Positions 1 to 9,283 of a stretch of DNA of 64,000 bases are shown piece after piece. Source of the DNA: Lactifluus volemus (Eukaryota > Basidiomycota > Agaricomycetes > Russulales > Russulaceae); contig WTXI01000088.1 of the NCBI GenBank assembly GCA_022376515.1, positions 1 to 64,000 of the forward strand, read 5' to 3'. Under the pieces are notes generated by a model that was not told where the DNA came from, ran no database searches, and worked only from the letters and a program-made list of their open reading frames with translations. Numbering within the stretch: the first letter of the stretch is position 1; each line of letters opens with the position of its first letter. A program made the translations under genes and the position numbers.

Positions 1-903
1 CTGTTTTTGGTCTATCTTTCACCTTGTGTTATGACCTAGGATCCCTTTTCCTTGGCCAGCCCCCTCTGTTTGGCTTCTAGGGGCTGTGCGTCGCCCTTTT
101 GGATGTGTATTTGACTCAAATATCATGACTCAAATCTTGAGTCAGTGTTCTTGACTCAGATCTTGAGTCAGACGTACTGAGTCAGTTCTTGAGTCATCAG
201 AACTGACTCAGGTACTTAGTCAATGGTCTTGACTACGCTACTTTACTGTGACCTTTGTAGGATAGTTGACTGGCCCTCTGTACACATAAATAGGGCCCTG
301 TAGACAAGCTAAAGCCCCAGCTTCAGCTTCGTCTAGAATCGCAGTTCATTGTCTCCTGCTCACACTCGCATCGTGTCTCCTCCTCTCGTCTTGTGAATCC
401 CCTCTTCATACCTTGATCTAGGTACTTCGCGCCACCATCAGATATCTGTTCGCTTGGTCCATTACCTTTGGAACAAGCTCACAGATGCCTGAACCTTATT
501 ATGAGCGTGTTGCAAAGAGTAGTTCCCACTCTTCACGCCCCGCTTGTATTGAACCTTAGTTCAACCTCGCACTAACGTACTAAGGCTAGAAAGATCCTTT
601 CTAATCCCAGTACACTCATGCCCGTGTTGCGGTTGAACCCACACATCATCATTTATCCATCTGCCACCGTCTATCCTCTTTAGGAATGGTAACTCCAACC
701 ATTGTGTGCGCTGGCCCATGTTATCTGCCTCACGCGATACGAACACCGAGAGTTTGCACAGTCAAGTCTATCCTTCACAGGAACTTGCCTGCATGTTCTT
801 AGAATGACTATTTGGTGTTGCTAGTCTTGTCCGACTTGCCACAGCAAATAGCCAAACCAGAAATGACACTCACTTCGAGCCACAGTCCCTGCAAACCGTG
901 ACA
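1..903 (+). repeat. Solo LTR, family C (5' end cut by window)
   Basis: This long terminal repeat ends in TGACA at 903 and then runs straight into GypsyA gag-region sequence. It matches, in reverse complement, the complete 900-bp solo LTR at 53570-54469, which fixes its family and its terminal dinucleotides (TG..CA). A TATA-like ATAAATA lies at 286-292, and the motif AGCTTCAGCTTC at 319 sits about 33 nt downstream. That is the same spacing as the presumed start site in the other two Gypsy families here. The 5' target duplication lies outside the window, so solo status is inferred from the absence of internal sequence on the right. Confidence 0.85.
112..210. promoter_or_regulatory. Cluster of eight TGASTCA sites in LTR-C
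   Basis: Eight exact TGACTCA or TGAGTCA heptamers lie at 112, 126, 138, 152, 164, 178, 190 and 204, spaced 12 to 14 bp apart, about 75 to 175 bp upstream of the TATA-like box at 286. This is the Gcn4/AP-1 bZIP consensus. The related LTR at 53570-54469 keeps six such sites at 54252-54324. A bZIP-responsive LTR enhancer is the natural inference; binding itself cannot be seen from sequence. Confidence 0.6.
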
Positions 904-1692
904 GAATCAGATTTTTAGAAGACAAAAAGAGGGCGCACCAACTATATCGGAAGCCGACAGTCTACTACTCCTTTCACGAAGAGGAAGGGTCAAGAACCAA
1001 GTACAGATCCCCCTGCAAATTCATCAACAATTGTTGGTATGGCATTTATTGGTCAAATAGCAAGTATTGGACCGACCCCACCATGAAGTTCTCCAAATAC
1101 GACTACATCCTCAATGAACTAGCCCTTTCTCCCTCTCTACAACCGTCAGAAGCAAGCGAAGATAAAAGTGAAGATGAGGGCGAAGCAACATCTTCTCAAC
1201 AAGATTCAGCAGGAGAAAATTCCTCCTCTGAAGACAACCAGACCAGAGAACCCCCACCTACGCAAGAAAATGAAGAGCCCAGAATAATCACCCCAGTAAC
1301 CCCCATAGACCATGCCATGAGCGCCCTTAGCATCACCTTGCCAACACCTATGTTTGCTCGATCAGTGACTTTGACCCAGCCAGTGCAAACCACAGTGACA
1401 GCTGGACCAAGTCAGAGTGGAGGCGGTGGTGGTGGAGGCAGTGGCAGGGGAGGCGCTGCAGCTGCAGCAGCTGGGGCCCAACCAGCTGCCCCTTCTAGGA
1501 ATGGCTTGAAGGGAATACTGCCCACGCCATTCAAAGGAGATAAAAGCCTATACGATGTCTTCAAAACTGAATGGAGAATGTACAAAGCCATCAACCGAAA
1601 TCATGATGACATGCTGATCCCCTACAATCATGTTATGACAATGCTAGGGATGGTCAAAGGGCCTCTAGTGTCGGCATGGGTACAGGACTACC
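904..1692 (+). pseudogene. gag: GypsyA-0 gag, N-terminal part
   Basis: The 5' part of a Gypsy capsid gene. Translation resembles the intact gag of GypsyA-2: a region preceding an ATG at 1083, the MKFSKYDYILNE stretch, an acidic Ser/Glu-rich linker, a short glycine run, and the start of the capsid domain (FKTEWRMYKAINRN). Reading stops at 1692, where GypsyA-1 is inserted after CTACC; the gene resumes at 18744 with the duplicated CTACC. The first ~100 codons are lost upstream because the solo LTR-C interrupts them. The glycine run (about 8) is much shorter than in the two younger copies. Confidence 0.85.
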
Positions 1693-2190
1693 TGTTACGG
1701 AATGCAGGACACGTTGGACCCTATGCTTCCCTAACCCGCTTACTCATACTGATGACGTCCCTTCCTTCATTGTTTCTATTGTCTTGTCGTCCTATTGTCC
1801 GTCCAGATTGGTCCAGTGTTATTGTCTCGCATCTTTATTGTTCTTGTCTCCTATTGTTCTTGATATCTTGCTTATTGTCCATCCTAGTTGGGTAGAACAA
1901 TTAGCGTAGATTGTATAAGTAGGCCTCAGCTGGTAGCTTGTACCCCAGCTTCGGCTTTAACCTGAATCGACTTGTTTCCCTCTCCTGAAAGTCAGAACTC
2001 TCCTCTCCTCTTTCTCCTCTTTCTCTTACCCTCCTACACGCCCTAATAAGGCTACTGAAGCTTGGTGGTTGTGCTACAACACCACAGGGCTCTGCGTGTC
2101 GTTACCTTGGGTAACCCTGAGCCTAGGTCTTAGGAGAGACCAGAACTACTCGAACCCTTGTTGGGACCTGGCCCTAGTCGAGCCGTAACA
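1693..2190 (+). repeat. GypsyA-1 5' LTR
   Basis: Starts TGTTACGG and ends CGTAACA. TATAAG at 1914-1919 is the probable TATA box; AGCTTCGGCTTT at 1947-1958 begins exactly 33 nt below it and is the likely RNA 5' end. A pyrimidine-rich tract follows (about 1979-2035). Confidence 0.93.
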
Positions 2191-2202
2191 AAAGCCGAAG
2201 CT
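2191..2202 (+). promoter_or_regulatory. Self-priming primer-binding site of GypsyA-1
   Basis: AAAGCCGAAGCT lies directly after the 5' LTR and is the exact reverse complement of AGCTTCGGCTTT at 1947-1958, the inferred 5' end of the element RNA. No adjacent tRNA-type TGG start is present. This is the arrangement known for Tf1 of fission yeast, where the RNA folds back and primes its own minus-strand synthesis. Confidence 0.75.
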
Positions 2203-2216
2203 CTTACCACCAGTGT

Positions 2217-2519
2217 ATGTCCACCTGGGACTACCTACAACAACCAGATTACATCTGAATCAAAGAATTGTTGATCGACGCACACCTAAACAAGAATACT
2301 GCTGTACAGGCGTATTATCAGTCAAGGGGAATAGAAAGGTGGTGCTGGAAAGAAGCACTCATCTCCTGTTCACACACGATCGAGCATCTGGAACAAATAG
2401 TGGGTGCAGGAACGGAATTGTTCCAATCTGAACAAGGAAACATGTTGATCCTCTATCTACCGGGGGATCACATTGCCTTCCATACGCAAGGCTGGACAGG
2501 AATAACGACAGGTCTTTGA
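2217..2519 (+). pseudogene. GypsyA-1 ORF0, short ORF before gag (broken)
   Basis: A ~100-residue reading frame beginning ATG 2217 and ending TGA 2519, just behind the primer-binding site. The same ORF is open in GypsyA-2 (17392-17697). Here a TGA at 2256-2258 replaces the CGA codon of GypsyA-2. The gag frame, which is -1 relative to ORF0, is also open across the end of ORF0, and its translation looks protein-like from the run of five G near 2460. ORF0 plus gag may therefore be one product joined by a -1 shift. I recognise no domain. Confidence 0.6.
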
Positions 2520-4184
2520 TCATTGTCTGGGATACAAACGAAGACGACCTAGGAACCAGAGTCACTCCCAGAGAGGATGACGACCTAACCATCGAACAGA
2601 AAGGAAGCATCAGATTCTTGGAAGATAGGAGGCAAACACATCAATTGTACCAGAAACCAACAACCTATCACTCCTATCACGAAGAAGCGGGATCAAGAAC
2701 CAAGTACAGATCCCCCTGCGAATTCATCAACAACCGGTGGTACAACATCTATTGGTCAAATAGTGAGTACTGGACCGATCTCACTATGAAGTTCACCAAA
2801 TATGACTACATCCTCAATGAACTAGCCCTCCCCCCTTCTATGCAACCATCAGAAACCAGCGAAGACGAGAGCGAGGACAGAGATGGAGCAACATCCCCCA
2901 ACAGGATTCGGCAGGAGCAAACTCCTCCTCTGATGACAGCCAAGCCAGGGAACCCCCGCCTACACAAGAAAACGAAGAACCCACGTTAATCACACCAGTC
3001 ACCCCCATAGATTGCGCCATGAGTGCCCTTAGCATCACTTCGCCAACCCCCATGTTTACACGTTCAGCAACCTTGACACAGCCGACCCAAACCACGGCAA
3101 CGGCAGGACCAAGCCAGAGTGGTGGAGGTGGTGGTGGAGGTGGTGGCGGTGGCGGTGGAGGTGGTGGTGGAGGTGGAGGCGCTGCAGCTGCAGCAGTCGG
3201 GGCCCAACCAGTCGCCCCTCCAAGAAATGGCCTAAAAGGGATCCCACCCACGCCATTCAGAGGAGACAAGAGTCTGTATGACGTCTTCAAAACCGAGTGG
3301 AGGATGTACAAAGCCATCAATCGAAACCACGATGACATGCTTATCCCTTACAATCGTGTCATGACGATGCTAGGGATGGTCAAAGGACCTCTGGTGTCAG
3401 CATGGGTACAAGACTACCTGGACACAATCGAACAAGAAGTGGTCCAACATGGAGAGAATGCAGAGATCCTTTGGACCAACTTCGAGGACGCCCTGGACGA
3501 TGCCTTCAAAGACACTAATGAAGAGGATGATGCAATCACAAAACTGGAGCACTTAGAGATGAAGAAAGGAAACCTGGCCCAGTATACGGCCGAATTCAAT
3601 CGTCTCAGAAAGAAGGCAGGATGGGACGCCGACAGCAATGGCACCATCAGAATGTACAAGAGGGGACTAGACCTAGGGCTCCTCACCAGCATGCTCAAAC
3701 AAGTAGGGGCCAACCCAAACACCCTGTGAGGCTGGCAGGAGCTGGCCACCCAGCACCATGATGCGTACCAACAATTGAAGCATGAAATCAGCTTCAGAAA
3801 AGACGTTCCTCGGTGGGCCAGCCAACTCATGGCCAAGAAGAAAGAAACCCCCCTCAGAAAGATCCCTGGGCCATGGACATCGATGTCACCAGAACCGACT
3901 CAGCTAAAGCGGACGAAAAACAAAGACTAAGAAAGGAAGGACGGTGCTTCTACTGCAAAGAACAAGGACATCTCTCCAGGGATTGCCCTAAAAAGAAAGG
4001 ACAAAGCAATCCCAAACCGCCACAGCAGCCCAGGGCTAGAGCCAACAAGAAGGAGGATGACGAAACCATGCAAGTCGGTGACGACGAGGATCCCATCCAG
4101 ATGCTTAGGAACATCAGGGCCAAGATTGGGAAGGGAGCCTTCAACAGCGTCTTGGATGGGCTGGTAGAAGAAGAGGATTTTTGA
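2516..4184 (+). pseudogene. gag: GypsyA-1 gag (capsid/nucleocapsid), broken
   Basis: Capsid protein gene that would form the virus-like particle. Order: N-terminal region with the CEFINNRWY stretch, ATG-initiated MKFTKYDYILNE (2787), acidic linker, long polyglycine tract (3119-3180), capsid domain (FKTEWRMYKAINRN to about 3720), and a CCHC zinc knuckle CFYCKEQGHLSRDC near 3945-3990. Lesions relative to GypsyA-2: a one-base deletion near 2897, CGA to TGA at 3727-3729, and a C7-to-C6 deletion near 3847. The start drawn here (2516) is only the first codon of the open frame; no ATG lies there. It ends at TGA 4182-4184, where pol overlaps in the -1 frame. Confidence 0.85.
4175..4184 (+). other. 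Putative gag-pol -1 frameshift site
   Basis: The heptamer GGATTTT (read G GAT TTT) is followed directly by the gag stop TGA, and the pol frame is -1 with respect to gag. The same heptamer and stop occur in GypsyA-0 (19503-19512) and GypsyA-2 (15698-15707, minus strand), and the same heptamer sits before the gag stop of GypsyB (24415-24427). It deviates from a canonical X XXY YYZ site at its first triplet, so function is inferred from conservation. Confidence 0.55.
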
Positions 4185-7100
4185 ATGGCTCGACCCGTGC
4201 AGCCTGGGTACGAGCCCATCTTACTCAAATATGTCGTATCTCGAGAACCAATACACTGGACATTCCCCTATCGTTCACGAGTGCGACCAAGATGGCTGCC
4301 GAAAAAGCATTACTCGACAGTGGTGCTACAGAAAATTTCATCGACCCAAGAATGGTGGAAAAGCTAGGCCTGGGATCCATAGACCTCCAGGAACCGCAAA
4401 CGGTGTTCAACGTGGACGGGATGGAGAATCAAGATGGTAAAATAACCAGCTACTGTCTTCTCAACATCCTCAAAGGACGCAAGGAAGCTGCCCAAATTTT
4501 TTACATCACGAATTTAGGCGAAGATCGAATTATCTTGGGATATCCCTGGCTACGAGAGTTCGATCCTCAGATCAATTGGAAGGAAGGAAAGATTCGAGGG
4601 CCACCTATCAAACTATCCACCACGGGGCGAAGCTGGAAACTGAAGTGGGCGGCTCGAAGAATGAAAGTGTGTAAAACGAGCTTCAGTCAACAGTGGGCGC
4701 AACGAGAGGGAAAAGGACAAAGCAAGGTGACCGTGCCAGAGCAGTTCCAGAAGTACGCCAAGGTCTTCTCAGAAGAAGAGGCAAAACGCTTTCCCCCTTC
4801 ACACCCAGAAGACCTCGTTATCACGCTTCTGCCAGACGCCCCGAAGACCATCAATTGCAAGACATACAAATTAATGACGGAAGAAACCAAATCTATGAGA
4901 ACGTTTCTCACAGAGCAGCAAGCTAAAGGATACATCACAAGGTCAAAATCTGCGTGGTCCAGCCCCTTCTTCTACATCAAGAAGCAGAATGGGAAGTTGA
5001 GACCCGTCTACGACTACCGAAAAGTGAACGAATGGATGGTGAAGGACATGTACCCCCTTCCCCGCATCGACACCATCTTCGACCAAATGGGGGACGCCAA
5101 GCTAATGTCCAAATTTGACATTAGAGATGGATATTACAACATTCGAATTCATCTGGACAGCCAGTGGATCACGGCAGTAAAAATGGATGAGGGACTGTTC
5201 GAAGCCAAAGTCATGCCTTTTGGATTGTGTAACGCACCCGCCGCCTTCCAACGAATGGCAGACCGCATCTTCGCTGATCTAAAAAAGAAATACCCCCGTT
5301 GGGTCCACTGGTACCTAGACGACTTCCTCATCGTGACCCCTGACGACCCAGAACTGCACGATCAGATCACCAAAGAATACCTAGAAGTTCTGGAAAGGGA
5401 GTCACTCTTTCTGAAGCCGGAAAAATGTCAGTTCGCCAGAAAGAAATCGAGTTTCTGGGGTACGTCATCACCAGGGCACCATTCGCATCGACCCTAGCAA
5501 GAAGCACGGTCTAGCAGATTGGCCACGACAACTGAAGTCAGTACGGGAGGTTCGCAGTACGCTCGGAGTCTTGGGCTACCAACGGCAGTTCATTCCAGGA
5601 TTTGCCAATGTTGCTAGACCTCTGACTAACCTACTGAAGAAGACAACCAAGTTCGAGTGGACAGAGGAATGCACGCAGGCAGTGGATCAACTAATCAAGG
5701 CAGTCACTAGCGACCTGGTCCTACAGAGACCTAACCTGGTGGAACCATTTATCTTAGAATTCGATGCCTCACAATACGCTAGTGGAGCAATTCTCCACCA
5801 ACCCGACAAGGATCAGAAACTGCGCCCTGTGGGTTACTACTCGCGAACGTTTAACCAAGCAGAAAGGAACTATGATATCCACAATCGGGAGCTATTGGCA
5901 ATGATCCGAGGTTTGGAGCACTGGCGGCACCTTCTATTGAGCTCCCCACACATCATCACTGTCATCAGCGACCACGCCAGCCTTCAATACTACTGGGAAG
6001 TGCACAAGATCAGTCAACGGGTGGCGCGCTACATCCCCAAGATGGCAGAGTACAACATGAAGATCGTACATCGACCAGGAAAGACTAACAAGGCCAACCC
6101 ATTGTCATGACGACCAGGATGCGACCAGGGGGAGAACGACCACGAAGACGTGCTAGTCTTACCTCTGGAGCTCTTCGTGCGCCTCTTCACGGAAGAACAG
6201 TCACTGGAACAGGAAGTAGAGCACACCCAAGAGAAGCACCAACAGCAGTTGGAAGAATGGACAAGAACAGAAGGAGTGCGAAAGCACCGGACACGCTTTG
6301 GAACCAAGTGGTATTACCACAACTGGCTGGCAGTTCCAGAAGACCCCGCAGTGCACTGAAGCATCCTGCAAATGTACCACGACCACAAGACGGCAGGGCA
6401 CCCAGGGATCATGAGAACTTGGTCCACAATAGCCAAAGACTACTGGTGGCCCACAATGAGAACATTCATCACCAAATATGTACAGGGGTGCGCAACTTGT
6501 CAAAGCACCAAAAGCGACACCACCCAGCCAAAAGTTCCACTCGTACCTATCCCCCGAAACAGAGCCACGCTCCCTATTCAACGATTGCATTGGACCTGAT
6601 CACAGACCTCCCAGAATCCCAAGGCTATGATAGCATTCTGACAATCACGGACCATGACTGTAGCAAAGCAGCCTTTTTCATCCCCTGCAACAAAACCATT
6701 GACAGCGAGGGAATTGCGAAGTGTTATGCCAAGGAAGTATTCCCCCACTACGGACCCCCAAGACGGGTAATTTCGGACCGCAACCCGCGTTTCACTTCCA
6801 AATGGACGAAGGAGTTGTGCAGACAATTGGGGATCGATCAGAACATCAGTACAGCATACCACCCCCAGACAGATAGCCAATCGGAATGAACGAATCAGTG
6901 GCTGGGACAGTATTTGCGCATCTATGGAAACTTCCATCAGAATGATTGGGTCAGCTGGCTACTGCTGGCACAATTTGTGCATAACTCGTGGCTCAACGAG
7001 ACAACAAAGCAAACGCCATTCGATCTGCTTATGGGACACACCCCCACTGTGTGGCAAACAGAAAAGGAAGGCAAGATGCTGGCGATCGAGCGGCGCAAAG

Positions 7101-7672
7101 ACTATCTGATGGAAAAACGTAACCAAGCGCGCCAGTCAATCCAACGGGCGCAGGATCTCCTCCAGAAGCGGAATGTGCAAAAGAAGGGCAGATGGGCCTA
7201 TGAACCCTTCAAGGAGGGAGACCAAGTTTGGCTAGATGGGAAGAATCTCAAAACGTCACATCCCTTTGCCAAATTAGCCCCAAAACGATACAGCCCGTTC
7301 CCAGTGGTCCAGGTGATTAACCTGGTGGTTTTCAAACTGAAACTCCTGGATCAGTGGCGTCAAAAATGTGTCCACCTGGTCTTCTATGTGTCCCTTCTAT
7401 CTCCATATAAGGAGACGGAAGAAAATGGGCAAGCCGTCATGGAACCAGCCCCAGACGTAATAGAGGGTGAGGAAGAATACAAAGTCGAACAAGTGTTGGA
7501 CTCCAGGCGAAAGGGGCGTGGCAAGGGACGCCTCGAGTACTTCCTGAAATGGGAGGGATACCCACATGCTCACAACACTTGGGAACCAGCTGATCAAGTG
7601 CATGCAAACGACTTGGTGGAAGAATTCCACAAACAACACCCAACAAAAGCTAGAAAGATTATAATAAGATGA
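4181..7672 (+). pseudogene. pol: GypsyA-1 pol: PR-RT-RNaseH-IN-chromodomain (broken)
   Basis: Polyprotein of a chromovirus. Visible in order: aspartic protease LLDSGATENFI near residue 45; reverse transcriptase with LMSKFDIRDGYYNIRI, FGLCNAPAAFQRM and catalytic WYLDDFLIV (about 5305-5340); RNase H (DASQYASGAILHQ); integrase HHCC zinc motif (HDHKTAGHPG to CATC) and DDE core (IALDLITDLP, VISDR, DSQSE); chromodomain EEEYKVEQVLD to FLKWEGYPHAHNTWEP. Lesions: a one-base deletion in an A run near 5445, and TGA stops at 6108, 6357, 6887 and 7670. Three of these (6108, 6357, 6887) sit where a sibling copy or codon context indicates CGA or another CpG codon. Not functional as read. Confidence 0.9.
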
Positions 7673-7749
7673 GGAAGAATGGGCAATGAACAATGCAGCT
7701 TCACTCTCTCTTCCAAGAACCCAACGAACCCCCCTTCGTCGTCCCTCAC

Positions 7750-9283
7750 TTTTTTTTTTTTTTTTTTTTTTTTTTAAGCATTTTCTATTAACTAGACGGA
7801 TTTCCGGGGAACGCCCGCTATACCGTGTCTAAGTCCTAACAGAACTACTACCTAAGACTTATCACTTGTCATGTAAAGTGTCCATCAGCCCGCAGCGCGT
7901 CTGGCGCTTCTTCGCAGTGTTCAGCCGTTCCGATCGCCTGTCCGCGGTACTCTCATAGGGCTGGTCAGAAGCAAGCTCTCTGGCCATCGTGTGTACAGGG
8001 GGTCGACTAAAAGCCGCTCTTATAGCACTGGAGGGGGCCTCGGGCGCTTTTGGGGCAGCCTTCGGCTTCTTCTTTTTCGGGGGCGCTTTTGGCTTCGACG
8101 TCTTCGCAGCTTGCAGAGCCGTAGTGGCTGAGGGAGTGAGAGGGGCAGAGGGTGCGGTAGTGGTGTTGGGGGCCAGCTTGTTCGGTTTAGGGGGGGCGTC
8201 AGCATTACCTTTGCCCTTCCCCTCCCCACCCTTCCCGCTCGCCTCTTTAGATAAAGGGCATCGGTGTCTCTTCGCGGCTTTGCGAGAGGCGAACTTGCGC
8301 CCGCACTGCTGGCATTGCCGTTGTGGTCTGCCTTCGACTGCTTCTTCCGCGGTCTTCCAGCGTTCTTGCCTCGATGCGTGATTCCTTTTCCGTGCAAGAC
8401 GCTTCTTCTCCTTTTGGGCACAGGTTTGATGCTGTTGGCCTTTAGTGAGATCGAAGAAGGCTGTCGGGCCTTCCCCGTTGAGAAGCTCTAAGATAAACCC
8501 AAACATCACCTGTTTCACCTTTTTGATGGGGCGAGGTACCAGCGCAACAGCGCACTTTACCAGGTGAGCGTGGAACTGGGGAGTAAACTCTACCCAGGAA
8601 ATTTTTCCGTCCTCGGCCTTTTGAGCCGAGAGGGCGTTTGCCTTAAGGTGGTCCACGGAAAGGAACCAACGACGATGGAAGATATTGTAGATGTCGAAAA
8701 TGGAGAGTTCTGCATCTACAGCAAGTGCCTTCTTCTTGGCAAGCCGCTTGCCTGGGGGGAAGTAGCGAGTCGAGGGAAGGGGCTCGGCCCCGCCGTCCAA
8801 AGTATCCATGGCGGGCGTTGAAGTGGGCTGAGAAATGGGGGTCCCAGTAAAAACCCGGGGAGGGTAAAATTCGTGGGAATTAGAAGGGCCAGACTCATCC
8901 TGCTGACCAGTAGGGGCCAGGGGAGGGGCCTCTGAGAGAGAGGGAGGGGGAACACTGGCCACCGCCAACAGCCAAGCCAACTGGGTTGTTGCTTCTGAGG
9001 GGGTTGCAGTAGCCGGGGCGGGGAGGGGGGGGGGCAGGGAGGGAGGGGAAGGTGCTGACGTGGCCGCTAGTAGGGCTGCCTTGAGGGCAGCCTCTCCCGC
9101 AGCTTCGTCCCCGTAGGGCACATTCTTCAGGACCGCGCGGGCAGTCTCCAGGGCTTCCCGGGCACCTGGAACGCCAGATTCGGCGTCTGTGTGAGCTTGG
9201 AGGTAGTCGTCTTTGCAGAGGACGGGGGGGTAAGGCATCGTGGGAAAAACAACGATGATGAAGGTAAGAGGCAAGAAGGACCT
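7750..9283 (-). mobile_element. R1, poly(A) retroelement copy with TSD
   Basis: The insert is flanked by exact 12-bp duplications GTCGTCCCTCAC (7738-7749 and 9284-9295). The uninterrupted site can be read in GypsyA-2 (about 12130-12155, minus strand). On the plus strand it begins with a run of 26 T (7750-7775), which is a poly(A) tail on the element's own strand. A long variable-length TSD plus poly(A) is the signature of target-primed reverse transcription by LINE machinery. The 5' end matches that of R2 (CTTCTTGcCTCTTACC near 9275), so both copies start at the same place and appear full-length. It encodes one protein and no reverse transcriptase. Confidence 0.88.
7862..9238 (-). CDS. R1-encoded zinc-finger-like protein, 458 aa
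   Basis: ATG at 9238 lies about 45 nt inside the element; codons upstream in this frame belong to the host element, so this start is preferred. Features: Pro/Ala/Ser-rich N-terminal third; the stretch VFTGTPISQP near residue 135; a conserved central segment (ELSIFDIYNIFHRR through HAHLVKCAVALVPRP to FFDLTKG); a strongly basic stretch KEKKRLARKRNHASRQERW; a zinc-finger-like CQQCGRKFASRKAAKRHRC (C-x2-C-x12-H-x-C); and a Lys/Pro/Ala-rich tail. R2 encodes a diverged version with the same order. I do not recognise the family. It could be an ORF1-type protein of a non-autonomous LINE or a retrocopied host gene. The frame is intact, so the insertion is probably young. Confidence 0.7.
   Translation of the reverse strand: MPYPPVLCKDDYLQAHTDAESGVPGAREALETARAVLKNVPYGDEAAGEAALKAALLAATSAPSPPSLPPPLPAPATATPSEATTQLAWLLAVASVPPPSLSEAPPLAPTGQQDESGPSNSHEFYPPRVFTGTPISQPTSTPAMDTLDGGAEPLPSTRYFPPGKRLAKKKALAVDAELSIFDIYNIFHRRWFLSVDHLKANALSAQKAEDGKISWVEFTPQFHAHLVKCAVALVPRPIKKVKQVMFGFILELLNGEGPTAFFDLTKGQQHQTCAQKEKKRLARKRNHASRQERWKTAEEAVEGRPQRQCQQCGRKFASRKAAKRHRCPLSKEASGKGGEGKGKGNADAPPKPNKLAPNTTTAPSAPLTPSATTALQAAKTSKPKAPPKKKKPKAAPKAPEAPSSAIRAAFSRPPVHTMARELASDQPYESTADRRSERLNTAKKRQTRCGLMDTLHDK

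Noticed and set aside
561..746. Small minus-strand ORF in the first LTR
   Set aside because: Lies wholly within LTR-C, is not kept in the second LTR-C copy and has no start context.
2838..3338. Antisense Pro-rich frames opposite the gag glycine tract
   Set aside because: A GGN repeat read in reverse gives proline, histidine or alanine runs; no independent conservation.
7989..8381. Plus-strand frame of 130 residues over R1
   Set aside because: Complement of the Lys/Pro/Ala-rich tail of the R1 protein; low complexity and not conserved in R2.
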